From Streptomyces sp. NBC_00659 (GTDB lineage: Bacteria > Actinomycetota > Actinomycetes > Streptomycetales > Streptomycetaceae), in the NCBI RefSeq assembly GCF_036226925.1, contig NZ_CP109031.1:2170001-2234000 (forward strand): a DNA stretch of 64,000 nt, written 5' to 3'. The notes beneath the pieces were generated by a model. The model worked only from the letters and a program-made list of their open reading frames with translations. It had not been told where the DNA came from and did no database searches. Positions within the stretch are counted from its first letter, which is position 1, and the number at the start of each line of letters is the position of its first letter. Shown here piece after piece: positions 19,478 through 29,892 of this stretch. Position numbers and translations under genes: made by a program.

Positions 19478-21982
19478 TCAGGCTCCGCGCAGCACCGCCC
19501 CCGTGCGCTCTGCGGCGAGCGCCACCGCCGCGTCGCGGGCCGCGGAGGCCTCGTCGACGGTCAGCGTGCGGTCGGCGGCACGGAACCGCAGCGCGTAGGC
19601 GAGGGACTTCTTGTCCGCGCCGAGCTGCTCGCTCTCGTACTCGTCGAACAGCCGGATGGACTCCAGGAGTTCACCCGCGCCCTCGTGCAGGGCCGCCTCG
19701 ACGTCCGTGTGCGGGACGCTCTTGTCGACGACAAGGGCGACGTCCTGCGTGGCGACCGGGAAGGTCGAGATCTTCGGGCCCTTGGGGTGGCCCGAGCTCG
19801 CCCGCTCCAGCGCGTCCAGGTCCAGCTCCATCGCGCAGGTGCGCGCGGGCAGGCCCAGCGTCTTCAGGACACCGGGGTGCAGCTCACCGGCGTACCCGAT
19901 GACCTGTTCCGCGCCGTCCACGACGACCGCGAGCTCGGCACAGCGGCCCGGGTGCCACGGCCCGTACTGACCGGAGCGGACGAGGAGTTCGGTCCCCGAC
20001 TCGCGGGCCAGGGTGCGCGCGGCCTCGATCGCGTCGGCCCAGTCGGCCGGGCGCCCCTTGCCCCACCAGCCGGCCTGCTCACGGGCGCCCGCGAGGACGA
20101 CGGCGGCGTGCCGGGGCTGGGCGGGAAGCGCGGCGGTCAGGGCCGCGACGTCCTCGTCGGTGGGACGGTGGTCGACGGGCAGCCGCCCGGCGACACGCAG
20201 TTCCTCCCGGGGGTGGAAGACCAGGCCGGTCTCGAAGAGCGCCAGGTCGTGGCTGCCGCGTCCGTCGTTGCGGCGCAGGGCGTGCAGCAGGCCCGGCAGC
20301 AGCGTCGTACGGAGCGCGGGCTCCTCGTCGGAGAGCGGGTTGACCAGCTTGACGACCTTGCGCTTCGGGTCGTCCTCGGCGAGGCCGAACTGGTCGAAGA
20401 CGTGCTCGCCGATGAACGGGTAGTTCAGCGCCTCGACGTATCCGGCGCCGGCCAGCGCGCGGCCGGCCCGGCGGTGCAGCCGCTGCCGGTCCGTGAGGCC
20501 GAGGCCCGCCGGGGGCTTGGGCAGGGTGGAGGGCAGGTTCTCGTAGCCCTCGAGCCGGATGACCTCTTCCGCGAGGTCGTTCGGGTCGGTCAGGTCGGGC
20601 CGCCAGGACGGCACGGTGACGATCAGCTCGTCCTGCCCGTAGACGTCGCAGCCGACCTCCTGGAGGCGGCGTACGACGGTCTCGCGTCCGTACGCGACAC
20701 CGGCCACCTTGTCCGGGTGGTCGGCCGGGATGGTGATGGTGTGCGGCGCGGACGGCGCGATCACCTCGGTGACCCCGGCGTCGGCGGTGCCGCCCGCGAG
20801 GAGCACGAGGAGGTCGACGGTCCGCTGGGCCGCGGCCGAGGTGGCCTCGGGGTCGGCGCCGCGCTCGAAGCGCTTGGACGCCTCGGAGGCCAGCTTGTGA
20901 CGGCGGGCCGTGCGCGCGATGGTGATCGGGTCGAAGTGCGCGGCCTCGATGACGACCTCGGTGGTGGTGCCCTCGGTGTCGTCGATCTCGGTGTGGGCGC
21001 CGCCCATGACGCCCGCGAGGCCGATGGGGCCGCGGTCGTCGGTGATCACCAGGTCGCCGGCGTCCAGCGTGCGCTTGACTCCGTCGAGGGTGGTGAGCTT
21101 CTCGCCCTGCTCGGCCCGGCGCACGCCGATGGTGCCCTGGACCCGGCTGCGGTCGTAGGCGTGCAGGGGCTGGCCGAGCTCCAGCATCACGTAGTTGGTG
21201 ATGTCGACGGCGAGCGAGACCGGGCGCATGCCGGCCTTCTGGAGCCGGCGGCGCAGCCAGATCGGGGACTGCGCGTCGGGGTCCAGGCCGGTCACCGTGC
21301 GCGCGGTGAAGCGGTCGCAGCCCATCGGGTCGGAGATCTGCACCGGGTGGCCGAACGCGTTCGGGGCCGGTACGTCGAGCAGCGCGGGGTCGCGCAGCGA
21401 CAGGCCGTAGGCGGTGGCGGCCTCGCGGGCCACACCGCGCAGCGACAGGGCGTAGCCGCGGTCGGGCGTGACGGCGATGTCGAGGACCTCGTCGACGAGC
21501 TGGAGCAGCTCGATCGCGTCGGTGCCGGGCTCCATCTCCGGCGGCAGCACGATGATGCCGCCGCTGCCGTCGTCGCCCATGCCCAGCTCGTCGCCGGAGC
21601 AGATCATGCCGTGCGAGGTCTTGCCGTACGTCTTGCGCGCGGCGATCGCGAAGTCGCCGGGCAGGACGGCGCCGGGCAGGACCACGACGACCTTGTCGCC
21701 GACGGCGAAGTTGCGCGCGCCGCAGACGATCTCCTGGGGCTCACCGGTGCCGTTGGCGGTGCCGACGTCGACGGTGCAGAAGCGGATGGGCTTCTTGAAC
21801 TCCGTCAGTTCCTCGATCGTGAGCACCTGGCCGACGACCAGGGGGCCCTTGAGGCCGGCGCCGAGCTGCTCGACCGTCTCGACCTCGAGGCCTGCCGAAA
21901 TGAGCTTGGCCTGGACGTCACGCCCGGTCTCCGTCGCCGGCAGGTCGACGTACTCCCGCAGCCAAGAAAGCGGGACCCGCAT
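19478..21982 (-). CDS. pheT: Phenylalanine-tRNA ligase beta subunit PheT
   Basis: 834 aa, the usual size. Begins [15 protein letters not shown]. Domains in order: N-terminal B1 with tRNA-binding (EMAP/OB) region at about 40-155, B3/B4 editing domain ([31 protein letters not shown]), B5 ([17 protein letters not shown]), catalytic-like core ([32 protein letters not shown]) and the C-terminal ferredoxin-like anticodon domain ([21 protein letters not shown]). Works as an alpha2beta2 tetramer with PheS. The start overlaps the last base of pheS, so the two are coupled. Confidence 0.98.
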   Translation of the reverse strand: MRVPLSWLREYVDLPATETGRDVQAKLISAGLEVETVEQLGAGLKGPLVVGQVLTIEELTEFKKPIRFCTVDVGTANGTGEPQEIVCGARNFAVGDKVVVVLPGAVLPGDFAIAARKTYGKTSHGMICSGDELGMGDDGSGGIIVLPPEMEPGTDAIELLQLVDEVLDIAVTPDRGYALSLRGVAREAATAYGLSLRDPALLDVPAPNAFGHPVQISDPMGCDRFTARTVTGLDPDAQSPIWLRRRLQKAGMRPVSLAVDITNYVMLELGQPLHAYDRSRVQGTIGVRRAEQGEKLTTLDGVKRTLDAGDLVITDDRGPIGLAGVMGGAHTEIDDTEGTTTEVVIEAAHFDPITIARTARRHKLASEASKRFERGADPEATSAAAQRTVDLLVLLAGGTADAGVTEVIAPSAPHTITIPADHPDKVAGVAYGRETVVRRLQEVGCDVYGQDELIVTVPSWRPDLTDPNDLAEEVIRLEGYENLPSTLPKPPAGLGLTDRQRLHRRAGRALAGAGYVEALNYPFIGEHVFDQFGLAEDDPKRKVVKLVNPLSDEEPALRTTLLPGLLHALRRNDGRGSHDLALFETGLVFHPREELRVAGRLPVDHRPTDEDVAALTAALPAQPRHAAVVLAGAREQAGWWGKGRPADWADAIEAARTLARESGTELLVRSGQYGPWHPGRCAELAVVVDGAEQVIGYAGELHPGVLKTLGLPARTCAMELDLDALERASSGHPKGPKISTFPVATQDVALVVDKSVPHTDVEAALHEGAGELLESIRLFDEYESEQLGADKKSLAYALRFRAADRTLTVDEASAARDAAVALAAERTGAVLRGA

Positions 21983-23109
21983 CAGATCTCCATCCCGAAC
22001 GGCCGGGTGAACCGGACGTCACCCTCGACCATGTCTCGCATGTCTTCAACGTTGTGACGGAACATCAGCATCCGCTCGATGCCGAACCCGAAGGCGAATC
22101 CGCTGTACTTCTCCGGGTCGACGCCACAGGCGACCAGCACCCGCGGGTTGACCATGCCGCAGCCGCCGAGCTCGATCCAGCCCTCGGAGGAGCAGGTCCG
22201 GCAGGGGCGGTCGGGGTTGCCGACGGACTCGCCCTTGCAGACGTAGCAGAGCATGTCCATCTCGGCGGACGGCTCGGTGAAGGGGAAGTAGTTCGGGCGC
22301 AGCCGGGTCTTCATGTCCGAGCCGAAGAGCGACTGGACCATGTGGTCCATGGTGCCCTTGAGGTCGGCCATGGTCAGGCCCTCGTCGACGGCCAGCAGCT
22401 CGATCTGGTGGAAGACCGGGGTGTGCGTGGCGTCGAGCTCGTCCGTGCGGTAGACGCGGCCGGGGCACACGACGTAGACGGGCGGCTCCCGGTCGAGCAG
22501 GGCGCGGGCCTGCACCGGCGAGGTGTGGGTGCGCAGCACGACACCGGACTCGTCGCCGTGGGTGCCCTCGGGGCCCTGGACGAAGAAGGTGTCCTGCATC
22601 TGCCGGGCCGGGTGGTCGGGCGTGAAGTTGAGGGCGTCGAAGTTGAACCACTCCGCCTCGACCTCGGGGCCCTCGGCGACCTCGTATCCCATGGACACGA
22701 AGACGTCCGCGACCCGCTCCATCATGGTGGTGAGCGGGTGCCGTGCGCCGGACGGTACGCGGTCGTACGGCAGGGTGACGTCCACCGCCTCCTCGACCAG
22801 TACGCGCGCGTCGCGCTCGGCCTCCAGTTCGGCCTGGCGGGCGGCGAGGGCCTTGTTCACGGCGCCGCGGGCCTGGCCGACGAGCTTGCCGGCCGCGGCC
22901 TTGGCCTGCGGGGGCAGTGCGCCGATCTCGCGGTTGGCGAGGGCCAGCGGAGAGGTGCCGCCGGTGTGGGCGACCTTGGCCTCCTGGAGCGCGTCGAGGT
23001 CGCCGGCGGCGGCGAAGGCGGCGAGCGCCTCGTCCCGCATGCGCTCGATCTCTTCCGGTTTCAAGGCCTCGACCTCTACAGGGTCGTACGACTTATTAGG
23101 TGCCGACAT
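21982..23109 (-). CDS. pheS: Phenylalanine-tRNA ligase alpha subunit PheS
   Basis: 375 aa. N-terminal coiled coil (about 15-95), then the class II catalytic domain: motif 2 at [16 protein letters not shown] and [10 protein letters not shown], motif 3 in [12 protein letters not shown] four-cysteine cluster (C288, C291, C303, C306, in CYVCKG and RPCRTC) looks like a small zinc site, which I recall as a feature of actinobacterial PheS. ATG 23109. It charges tRNA-Phe. First gene of pheST. The 180-base gap to the next gene shows no T-box features that I can recognise. Confidence 0.98.
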   Translation of the reverse strand: MSAPNKSYDPVEVEALKPEEIERMRDEALAAFAAAGDLDALQEAKVAHTGGTSPLALANREIGALPPQAKAAAGKLVGQARGAVNKALAARQAELEAERDARVLVEEAVDVTLPYDRVPSGARHPLTTMMERVADVFVSMGYEVAEGPEVEAEWFNFDALNFTPDHPARQMQDTFFVQGPEGTHGDESGVVLRTHTSPVQARALLDREPPVYVVCPGRVYRTDELDATHTPVFHQIELLAVDEGLTMADLKGTMDHMVQSLFGSDMKTRLRPNYFPFTEPSAEMDMLCYVCKGESVGNPDRPCRTCSSEGWIELGGCGMVNPRVLVACGVDPEKYSGFAFGFGIERMLMFRHNVEDMRDMVEGDVRFTRPFGMEI

Positions 23110-23291
23110 CTCTTCCCGTGCTTCCGGTTGGCTGGCTGAGGGTCCCCGTCATCGACTCGGAGACGAATCGTCCGCAGATGAGAGGACGCAAAGGTGCCAA
23201 AGGCCGAGTCTAACGGGGGTGGGGGCCTGCCCAGGACTGGGCGTCCTCGCGGTGCTCCCGTGCGGATGCGCCCGTGGGGGCCGCTGTGGCG

Positions 23292-24467
23292 TTACAGAAG
23301 GTACGCCGGGGTGCCCACGGGCAACGTAAATCGGAACTCCGCTCCCCCGCCGGGGGCGCGGCCGACCGTGATGGTGCCGCCGTGGGCTTCGACGATGCCC
23401 TTGACGATGTAGAGCCCGAGGCCGGTGCCGCCGCGCTTGCTGCCCCGCCAGAAGCGGGTGAAGACGCGGTTCATGGACTCCTCCGGGATTCCGGTGCCCT
23501 CGTCGCTCACGGTGACCGACGTGACGGCGTTCGCCGTGCCCTCCTCGTCCGGCCGCTCGCGCGGGGAGGTGGAGGGTGCCACGTCAATGGTGACGGTTCC
23601 CTCGCCGTGGCGCACCGCATTTTCGATCAGGTTGCTGAGCACCTGGTCGACCTTGTCGGGGTCGGCCCAGAGGGCGGGCAGGGGCTGCTCGATGCGCAGC
23701 AGGAAGCGGTCGGCGGGCTGGCCCGAGGCGACGTACGCCTGGATGTGCCGGCCCACGGCGGCGCCGATGTCGACGGGCTGGCGGCGCAGTTCGAGGCGAC
23801 CGGAGTCGATGCGGGAGATGTCGAGGAGCTCGGCGATGAGCCGGGTGACGCGGTTCGCGTCGGCGTCGACGGTCTCCAGCATCAGTTTCTTCTGGTCGTC
23901 GGTGAAGCGTTCCCATTTGGCGAGCAGGGTCGCGGTGAAGCCCTTGACGGAGGTGAGCGGCGAGCGCAGTTCGTGGGCGACCGTGGCGATCAGCTCGGCG
24001 TGGCTGCGCTCGGTGCGGCGGCGGGCCTCGGTGTCGCGCAGGCAGACGACGACCCGGCGGACCGGTCCGGTGGGGTGGGTGCGCACATAGCGGGCGGAGA
24101 CGAGGATCTCGCGGCCGCCGGGGAGCAGCAGGTTCCGTTCGGGCTGGCCGTTGCGGATGGCGAGTCCGCCGTAGGGGTCCGTGAGCTGCCACCAGCGCCG
24201 GCCCTCGAGGTCTTCCAGCGGGAGGGCCGCTTCGAGGCGGCGGCCGAGGGCCTCGGCGGCGGGGACCGCCGTGATCCGGGCGGCGGCGACGTTGAAGCAG
24301 ACGACACGGCCGTGTTCGTCGGCGACGACGATCCCGTCGGGCAGGTCGTCGGGGTCTATGCCGAGACCGGGACCGGCTTCGGCGGTGTCATCGTGCAGGG
24401 GCGCGGATGTGCCGCGCGCGTCCCGTGCTCGCAGCGCGCTGTGGGCACCGCCCGTGCCGACACTCAT
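23292..24467 (-). CDS. PAS-domain sensor histidine kinase
   Basis: 391 aa, no membrane segment, so probably a soluble sensor. PAS domain at about 35-145 (LPDGIVVADEHGRVVCFN). HisKA with the phosphoacceptor in ATVAHELRSPLTSVKG, followed by ETVDADANRVTRLIAELLD. HATPase with N box NLIENAVRHGEG, G1 VSDEGTGIPEE, F box FTRFWRG and G2 GTGLGLYIVKGI. No response regulator gene is adjacent, so it is an orphan kinase. Transcribed with, or close to, the TrmH gene upstream (53-base gap). Confidence 0.92.
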   Translation of the reverse strand: MSVGTGGAHSALRARDARGTSAPLHDDTAEAGPGLGIDPDDLPDGIVVADEHGRVVCFNVAAARITAVPAAEALGRRLEAALPLEDLEGRRWWQLTDPYGGLAIRNGQPERNLLLPGGREILVSARYVRTHPTGPVRRVVVCLRDTEARRRTERSHAELIATVAHELRSPLTSVKGFTATLLAKWERFTDDQKKLMLETVDADANRVTRLIAELLDISRIDSGRLELRRQPVDIGAAVGRHIQAYVASGQPADRFLLRIEQPLPALWADPDKVDQVLSNLIENAVRHGEGTVTIDVAPSTSPRERPDEEGTANAVTSVTVSDEGTGIPEESMNRVFTRFWRGSKRGGTGLGLYIVKGIVEAHGGTITVGRAPGGGAEFRFTLPVGTPAYLL

Positions 24468-24520
24468 CCCCGTACCCCACCTCTCGTCTGGCGCAGAGGG
24501 CCCCCGGGCCCGTCACCCTA

Positions 24521-25381
<861 letters not shown>

Positions 25382-25461
25382 GTTCTGGTTCACCTTCGGT
25401 ATCTGGGGACAACTGCAACCCACTGGGGGCGCGGGCCCGTGCCGGTCTGCGGCTCCGCCGC

Positions 25462-25505
25462 GATGGGGGTCCCCCTGTTCGAGCGGAGCCGAGAACTCGG
25501 GGGAG
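25462..25505. repeat. 44-bp dispersed hairpin repeat, copy 1
   Basis: Begins GATGGGGGTCCCCCTGTTCG and ends TCGGGGGAG. It matches 41883-41926 with only a few changes. The TCCCCC and GGGGGA arms pair, and inside them GTTC (copy 1) faces GAAC. In copy 2 the same positions are GGTC and GACC, a compensatory change. Lies between rplT terminator and the TrmH start. Confidence 0.75.
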
Positions 25506-25563
25506 CGATCAGCCCCCCGACGGCCGGCACCCGAAGAAACAGCGTCCGCGGGCGTCAGCAGCA

Positions 25564-25595
25564 AAGGACCCGCAGGCCGAAACCTGCGGGTCCTT
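25564..25595 (-). terminator. Terminator of the infC-rpmI-rplT operon
   Basis: Perfect 13-bp stem (25564-25576 with 25583-25595), loop of six, 29 bases past the rplT stop on the minus strand, ending with CCTTTG. Confidence 0.88.
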
Positions 25596-25624
25596 CAGTC
25601 ACGTCGGCTGGAGCCGGCGCAGCG

Positions 25625-26008
25625 TCACGCAGCCTTCGGCGCGTTGACGTCCGACGGCAGGGCCTTCTGCGCGACCTCGACCAGCGCGGCGAACGCGTTG
25701 GCGTCGTTGACGGCCAGCTCCGCGAGGATCTTGCGGTCCACCTCGATGTTGGCGGCCTTCAGACCCTGGATGAGGCGGTTGTACGTCATGCCGTTCTGGC
25801 GGGCCGCAGCGTTGATGCGCTGGATCCACAGCTGACGGAAGTCGCCCTTGCGCTTCTTGCGGTCGTTGTAGTTGTAGACCAGGGAGTGGGTGACCTGCTC
25901 CTTGGCCTTGCGGTACAGGCGCGAACGCTGGCCGCGGTAGCCCTTGGCCGCCTCGAGGATCGCCCGGCGCTTCTTGTGTGCGTTTACTGCCCGCTTGACG
26001 CGTGCCAC
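25625..26008 (-). CDS. rplT: 50S ribosomal protein L20
   Basis: 127 aa. Long basic N-terminal extension ([35 protein letters not shown]) that reaches into 23S rRNA, then the globular C-terminal part ([19 protein letters not shown]). L20 is needed for early 50S assembly and in several bacteria represses its own operon by binding the mRNA leader. Last gene of infC-rpmI-rplT. Confidence 0.98.
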   Translation of the reverse strand: MARVKRAVNAHKKRRAILEAAKGYRGQRSRLYRKAKEQVTHSLVYNYNDRKKRKGDFRQLWIQRINAAARQNGMTYNRLIQGLKAANIEVDRKILAELAVNDANAFAALVEVAQKALPSDVNAPKAA

Positions 26009-26102
26009 TTTTAACTCCTTGTAGCGGGGCCGTGGTTGGACTCACACGGCCCGAAATCGATGGGGTCCCGGATCAGACGTGCGGCGCCTGGGCGCCGGTA
26101 CG

Positions 26103-26297
26103 TCACTTGCCGAGAAGCTTCTTGATCTTCGCGGCGTCGCCCGGGGCCATCTCGGCGGTGCCGGTGAGACGACGGGTCACGCGGGACGACTTGTGCTCGA
26201 GCAGGTGGCGCTTGCCGGCGCGCTCACGGAGCACCTTGCCGGAGCCGGTGATCTTGAAGCGCTTGCTGGCACCGCTGTGCGACTTGTTCTTCGGCAT
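26103..26297 (-). CDS. rpmI: 50S ribosomal protein L35
   Basis: 64 aa, typical. [20 protein letters not shown] opening and the [11 protein letters not shown] basic core. Encoded between infC and rplT as in almost all bacteria; 94 bases before rplT. Confidence 0.98.
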   Translation of the reverse strand: MPKNKSHSGASKRFKITGSGKVLRERAGKRHLLEHKSSRVTRRLTGTAEMAPGDAAKIKKLLGK

Positions 26298-26322
26298 AGC
26301 GCCGTTCTCTCCTCGTCAGTGG

Positions 26323-26362
26323 CGTTCCGGTGCCCGGTCGCAAGACCGGGCACGGTGGAACG
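26323..26362 (-). other. Stem-loop between infC and rpmI
   Basis: GTGCCCGGTC (26330-26339) pairs with GACCGGGCAC (26344-26353) around a four-base loop, and CGTTCC (26323-26328) extends the stem with GGAACG (26357-26362). It sits in the intercistronic mRNA just upstream of the rpmI ribosome site, so it may adjust termination, RNA processing or rpmI translation. Confidence 0.6.
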
Positions 26363-26403
26363 TCATATGTATGGATTGGCGTCCCGGGGCGTCAGCCCTG
26401 GGA

Positions 26404-27141
26404 TCAGGCCTCGGCTGATGCCTCGGCCGGAGCCTCGGCGGACTCGGCCTCGGTGGTCTCACCCTCGGTGGTCTCACCCTCGACGGCTTCACCCTCGACG
26501 GCTTCACCCTCGACGGCTTCACCCTCGGCGATGTCGTCATCGGCGGCGTTCTGCGAGCGACCCGGGTTGGCCTTCGCTTCCGCCTTGCGAGCCGCCTGAG
26601 CCTCACGGGCCTCGGCCATCGCCTCGGTCTTCTTCTTGTGCGGACCGAGAACCATGATCATGTTTCGGCCGTCCTGCTTCGGGTTCGACTCGATGAACCC
26701 GAGATCCTCGACGTCCGTCGCGAGACGCTGCAGCAGTCGGTAGCCGAGTTCCGGCCGGGACTGCTCGCGACCACGGAACATGATCGTGATCTTGACCTTG
26801 TCGCCCTGCTTGAGGAACCGGACGACGTGACCCTTTTTGGTGTCGTAGTCGTGCGGGTCGATCTTCGGCCGGAGCTTCATTTCCTTGATGACCGTGTGCG
26901 CCTGGTTCTTGCGCGCCTCACGGGCCTTCATGGCCGACTCGTACTTGAACTTCCCGTAGTCCATGAGCTTGCAGACGGGCGGGCGAGCGCTCGCCGCCAC
27001 CTCGACCAGGTCGAGGTCGTACTCCTGAGCAAGCTCCAGGGCCTTGGCAAGCGGAACAATCCCGACCTGCTCGCCGCTGGGACCGACAAGTCGCACTTCG
27101 GGAACGCGAATCCGGTCGTTGATGCGGGGCTCGGTGCTGAT
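26404..27141 (-). CDS. infC: Translation initiation factor IF-3, ATC start codon, acidic C-terminal repeat
   Basis: 245 aa. IF-3 N-domain from [19 protein letters not shown], linker, and C-domain ([36 protein letters not shown]). The frame has no ATG or GTG at the right place; ATC (27141-27139) stands five bases after AGGAGG, so it is very likely the start. infC genes of many bacteria use ATT or ATC because IF-3 itself rejects such starts, which gives autoregulation. After the C-domain there is a tail of about 60 residues with [12 protein letters not shown] repeats, rich in Glu/Ala, unlike the short tail of E. coli IF-3. First gene of the operon. Confidence 0.95.
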   Translation of the reverse strand: MSTEPRINDRIRVPEVRLVGPSGEQVGIVPLAKALELAQEYDLDLVEVAASARPPVCKLMDYGKFKYESAMKAREARKNQAHTVIKEMKLRPKIDPHDYDTKKGHVVRFLKQGDKVKITIMFRGREQSRPELGYRLLQRLATDVEDLGFIESNPKQDGRNMIMVLGPHKKKTEAMAEAREAQAARKAEAKANPGRSQNAADDDIAEGEAVEGEAVEGEAVEGETTEGETTEAESAEAPAEASAEA

Positions 27142-27227
27142 GGATCCTCCTCGGTAGCACCACACGACGGTCTGGCGGACCGCCGCGTATGTCTCTGATG
27201 ACAGTGGACCAACCATCGCGGCACATG

Positions 27228-27258
27228 AAAAATGCCCCGGACGGGACACAGGCGGGGC
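27228..27258 (-). terminator. Intrinsic-terminator-like attenuator in the infC leader
   Basis: On the minus strand GCCCCG (27258-27253), a 13-base loop, CGGGGC (27239-27234), then ATTTTT (27233-27228). A stem followed by a U-tract is unusual in Streptomyces. It lies 87 bases upstream of the infC start. A second GCCCCG at 27299-27294 could pair with the same CGGGGC and so form an alternative fold. Confidence 0.55.
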
Positions 27259-27567
27259 TCCATGGCTAACCGGAGCACCGCCGCGGTCAACCGCGGGGCG
27301 CGCATTCGGGCGACTCCACCGTCCGTACGGAACGGTGGTGGCCACCTGACCGGATGACCCGCCGTCCCGGAGGACAGTCGGGTGGGAGATCGGAGCCTCC
27401 ACTTGTGGGCTGAGCACATACGTGAGCACATACGTGTCCAGCCGGTCGTTACACAAGGTTAGCAGTTCCGCCGGGTACGCGCTAACCGGAGGCCGCATCA
27501 CCGCCGCTCACCGGGCGGAAGGCTCCCGTGGACGGGGTCACGCGCGCCGGGGCCTATCGTGTGAGGC
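27259..27567. other. infC leader/promoter region and DUF1844 promoter
   Basis: No gene. On the minus strand it is the long 5' region of infC, holding an alternative-pairing GCCCCG, a hairpin CCGCGGT/ACCGCGG around 27282-27295 and the 12-bp tandem duplication at 27411-27434. The right end must hold the DUF1844 promoter. Confidence 0.5.
27411..27434. repeat. Perfect 12-bp tandem duplication in the infC upstream region
   Basis: TGAGCACATACG occurs twice without gap (27411-27422, 27423-27434). Could be a duplicated protein site or a replication slip close to the infC promoter. Confidence 0.7.
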
Positions 27568-27924
27568 ATGAGTGACACCCCTCCCCAGAACCCCGACTAC
27601 GACACCATGACCCGCGACATCGCCGAGGTCCCCGCGGTCGAGGTCATCGTGACGGTCGCCGTGAACCTGATGAGCGCCGCCGCCGTGAAGCTCGGTCTCA
27701 CCGAGGAGGGCGACGAGCACAAGGACCTGGACGAGGCGCGCAAGCTGGTCACCGCGCTCGCCGGACTGCTCGACGCGAGCACGACCGAGATCAGCTCCTT
27801 CCACGCGGCGCCGCTGCGCGACGGCCTGAAGTCCCTCCAGCTGGCCTTCCGCGAGGCGTCCCTCGTCCCGGACGAGCCGGGCCAGGGCCCCGGCGAGAAG
27901 TACACGGGACCCGTCTACGGCTGA
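27568..27924 (+). CDS. DUF1844 domain protein
   Basis: 118 aa, cytoplasmic. Core block VIVTVAVNLMSAAAVKLGL with downstream DLDEARKLVTALAGLLDA matches DUF1844, a small helical family of unknown role often placed next to infC in actinobacteria. ATG 27568. Convergent with the SseB gene; a hairpin separates them. Confidence 0.92.
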   Translation: MSDTPPQNPDYDTMTRDIAEVPAVEVIVTVAVNLMSAAAVKLGLTEEGDEHKDLDEARKLVTALAGLLDASTTEISSFHAAPLRDGLKSLQLAFREASLVPDEPGQGPGEKYTGPVYG

Positions 27925-27932
27925 CAACGGCC

Positions 27933-27965
27933 GGCCCGTGTCCGTCCGTCGTACGGACACGGGCC
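27933..27965. terminator. Bidirectional terminator between DUF1844 and SseB genes
   Basis: GGCCCGTGTCCGT (27933-27945) pairs perfectly with 27953-27965, 7-base loop. Confidence 0.85.
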
Positions 27966-27975
27966 ACCCGCGTAC

Positions 27976-28707
27976 CTATGCGCGTACGTACAGGGGCTCG
28001 CCCGGAGGCGTGACCTCGGCCGGCAGCAGTGCCAGGTCGAGGCCGCGCACCAGGCGGGCCCTCAGCGTTTCGTCGGCCGCGAGCCGCTCGGCCACCGCGC
28101 GGGCCGCCTCGGCGGGGGCGGCCGACGGGTCGAGCACGAGCGCCAGGGTGCCGTCCGCCGGACCGGGGCCGAGATGGGCGCGGACCACCAGGGGCTCCGC
28201 GGCGACCACGGCGCGTACCGCCTCGACCACGGCGGGATCGGCGAGCGGATCGGCGGTCGTACGTCCCTCGGCGAGCGCCAGCAGGGCGGAACCGGTCAGC
28301 TCGTAGGACACGGGCCCGGCCAGGTCCAGCACGATCGTGTCGGCCTTCTCGTGCGCCGCGGCCTCCAGGACCTGGTTCAGGCGTACGGCGACGGGGCGGG
28401 CCTCGGGATCCCAGCGGGCCAGCGCGTCCGTGGACGTGAAGGCGGGCAGGGCCGTACGGTTCCCCGCCTTGAGCGTGGGCACCGCCATGTCGCTGGTCTT
28501 CTCGCGGCGCAGCCCGTTCTCGTCCTCCTCGACCTCGCCGAGGATCGCCACGACGGGCACGAGCAGCCGGGCACCCGTGAGCGCCTCCAGGACCGGCGGT
28601 ACGGCGGCGCGGTCGGCGGACCAGGCCGTGAGGGCCGCGCTCAGCCGGGGGTCGGCGGAGCCGTCGTCGTCGGGGAAGCCGGGGTCGGGAATGTTCTTGT
28701 TCGCCAC
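27976..28707 (-). CDS. SseB-family protein
   Basis: 243 aa from GTG 28707 (ANKNIPDPGFPDDDG opening); a longer start at 28803 is less likely as it runs through the promoter region. SseB N-terminal domain with ARLLVPVVAILGEVEED and the AVPTLKAGNRTALPAFTSTDAL signature, then a C-terminal half rich in Ala/Leu (AAEPLVVRAHLGPGPADGTLALVL). Family members are linked to stress or secretion but have no settled biochemical role. Divergent from the beta-lactamase-fold gene. Confidence 0.87.
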   Translation of the reverse strand: MANKNIPDPGFPDDDGSADPRLSAALTAWSADRAAVPPVLEALTGARLLVPVVAILGEVEEDENGLRREKTSDMAVPTLKAGNRTALPAFTSTDALARWDPEARPVAVRLNQVLEAAAHEKADTIVLDLAGPVSYELTGSALLALAEGRTTADPLADPAVVEAVRAVVAAEPLVVRAHLGPGPADGTLALVLDPSAAPAEAARAVAERLAADETLRARLVRGLDLALLPAEVTPPGEPLYVRA

Positions 28708-28856
28708 GGTCCCCGACCCTATAGGGGGGATGCTGCTGGGCTTGTGCGGCCCCTGAAACCCCGGGTTGACGGGATTAACGAGTTTCTCAGTCTTCCCTGA
28801 CACACCTCTAACACCCGTCTAACCGCAGGCACAGCCCGGCCGTCCAGCATCAGCGG

Positions 28857-29819
28857 ATGGACCGTCACAGAGCACGCGGGCGCCGAGCCCGGCCCTCCCG
28901 ACGCAAGCCACTTCTGTACACCGCGGTGGCCTCGGCCGTCCTCGTGGGCGCCACGGCGGCCGGGACGGTGTACATGAAGGCACAGGCGCACGACGGTCCC
29001 GCCGTCGTATCGTCGGCCGCGTCGGCGTCACCCTCGCCGTCGCCGTCCGTGAGCGAGGAGACATCGGTGGAACCCGTGGCGGAGCCCTCCGTGGACCGGG
29101 ACGCGCTGCTCGCGAAGGCGCTGAAGTCGGTGACGGTGGCGGCCGGAGCGAAGACGTCGGTGGCCGTCCTCGACGTGGACTCCGGTGAGAGCGCCGCCTA
29201 CGGTGACGCGGCCTTCGACACCGCGAGCATCGTCAAGGTGAACATCCTGGCCGCGCTGCTGCTCCAGGCGCAGGACGCGGACCGGCATCTGACGGCGCGG
29301 GAGAAGACGAACGCCACCGCGATGATCGAGAACAGCGACAACGTGTCGGCGACCGCCCTGTGGGCCTCCATCGGGCGGGCCGACGGTCTGGACGCGGCGA
29401 ACAAGCGCTTCGGCCTGAAGGACACGCAGGGCGGCGACGGCGAGCTGTGGGGGCTGACCCAGACCACCGCGAGCGACCAGCTCACGCTGCTGCGCCAGGT
29501 GTTCGGGGACGACTCCGAACTCAGCGCGGCCTCGCGGTCCTATCTCCAGGGACTCATGGGCGAGATCGAGACCGACCAGCAGTGGGGAGTGTCCGCCGCT
29601 GCCGACGGTTCTCGATGGGCGCTGAAGAACGGGTGGTTGGCGCGCAGCACGACCGGGCTGTGGGACGTCAACAGCATCGGGCGGATCTCGGCCGACGGCC
29701 ACGACTATCTGGTGGCGACGCTGTCGAACGGGAACTCCACGCAGGCGAAGGGTATTTCGCTGGTGGAAGCGGTGTCGAAGGCCGCGGTGTCCGCGTTCCA
29801 GGACACGGCCGAGGACTGA
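28857..29819 (+). CDS. Exported class A beta-lactamase-fold serine hydrolase
   Basis: 320 aa. A basic start and one hydrophobic segment (LLYTAVASAVLVGATAAG, about 19-36) act as signal/anchor, followed by a Ser/Pro-rich linker (SASPSPSPSVSEE). The catalytic domain has S-x-x-K at S124-K127 (TASIVKVNI), SDN at 160-162 and a KNG triad-like motif (ALKNGWL) in place of KTG. This is the penicillin-binding/class A beta-lactamase fold, with the serine nucleophile and lysine kept. The omega-loop Glu of true class A enzymes is not obvious. It may be a beta-lactamase, a DD-peptidase-like or other amidase. Confidence 0.88.
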   Translation: MDRHRARGRRARPSRRKPLLYTAVASAVLVGATAAGTVYMKAQAHDGPAVVSSAASASPSPSPSVSEETSVEPVAEPSVDRDALLAKALKSVTVAAGAKTSVAVLDVDSGESAAYGDAAFDTASIVKVNILAALLLQAQDADRHLTAREKTNATAMIENSDNVSATALWASIGRADGLDAANKRFGLKDTQGGDGELWGLTQTTASDQLTLLRQVFGDDSELSAASRSYLQGLMGEIETDQQWGVSAAADGSRWALKNGWLARSTTGLWDVNSIGRISADGHDYLVATLSNGNSTQAKGISLVEAVSKAAVSAFQDTAED

Positions 29820-29892
29820 GGCCCGCCACCACAGGGCCGGCCGGCGGGAGTCGGTGGGCAGGGAGTGCGGGGTTCTCCGACGACCCGCACGT

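Noticed and set aside
19289..22057. Plus-strand frame of more than 900 codons over pheT
   Set aside because: Antisense shadow of pheT, which has full family motifs; the frame gives a Val/Gly/Asp/Arg-rich product with no domain, as expected in GC-rich coding DNA.
23110..23291. Possible T-box or attenuator before pheS
   Set aside because: No T-box sequence, specifier-loop pattern or terminator/antiterminator pair was seen in the 180 bases upstream of pheS.
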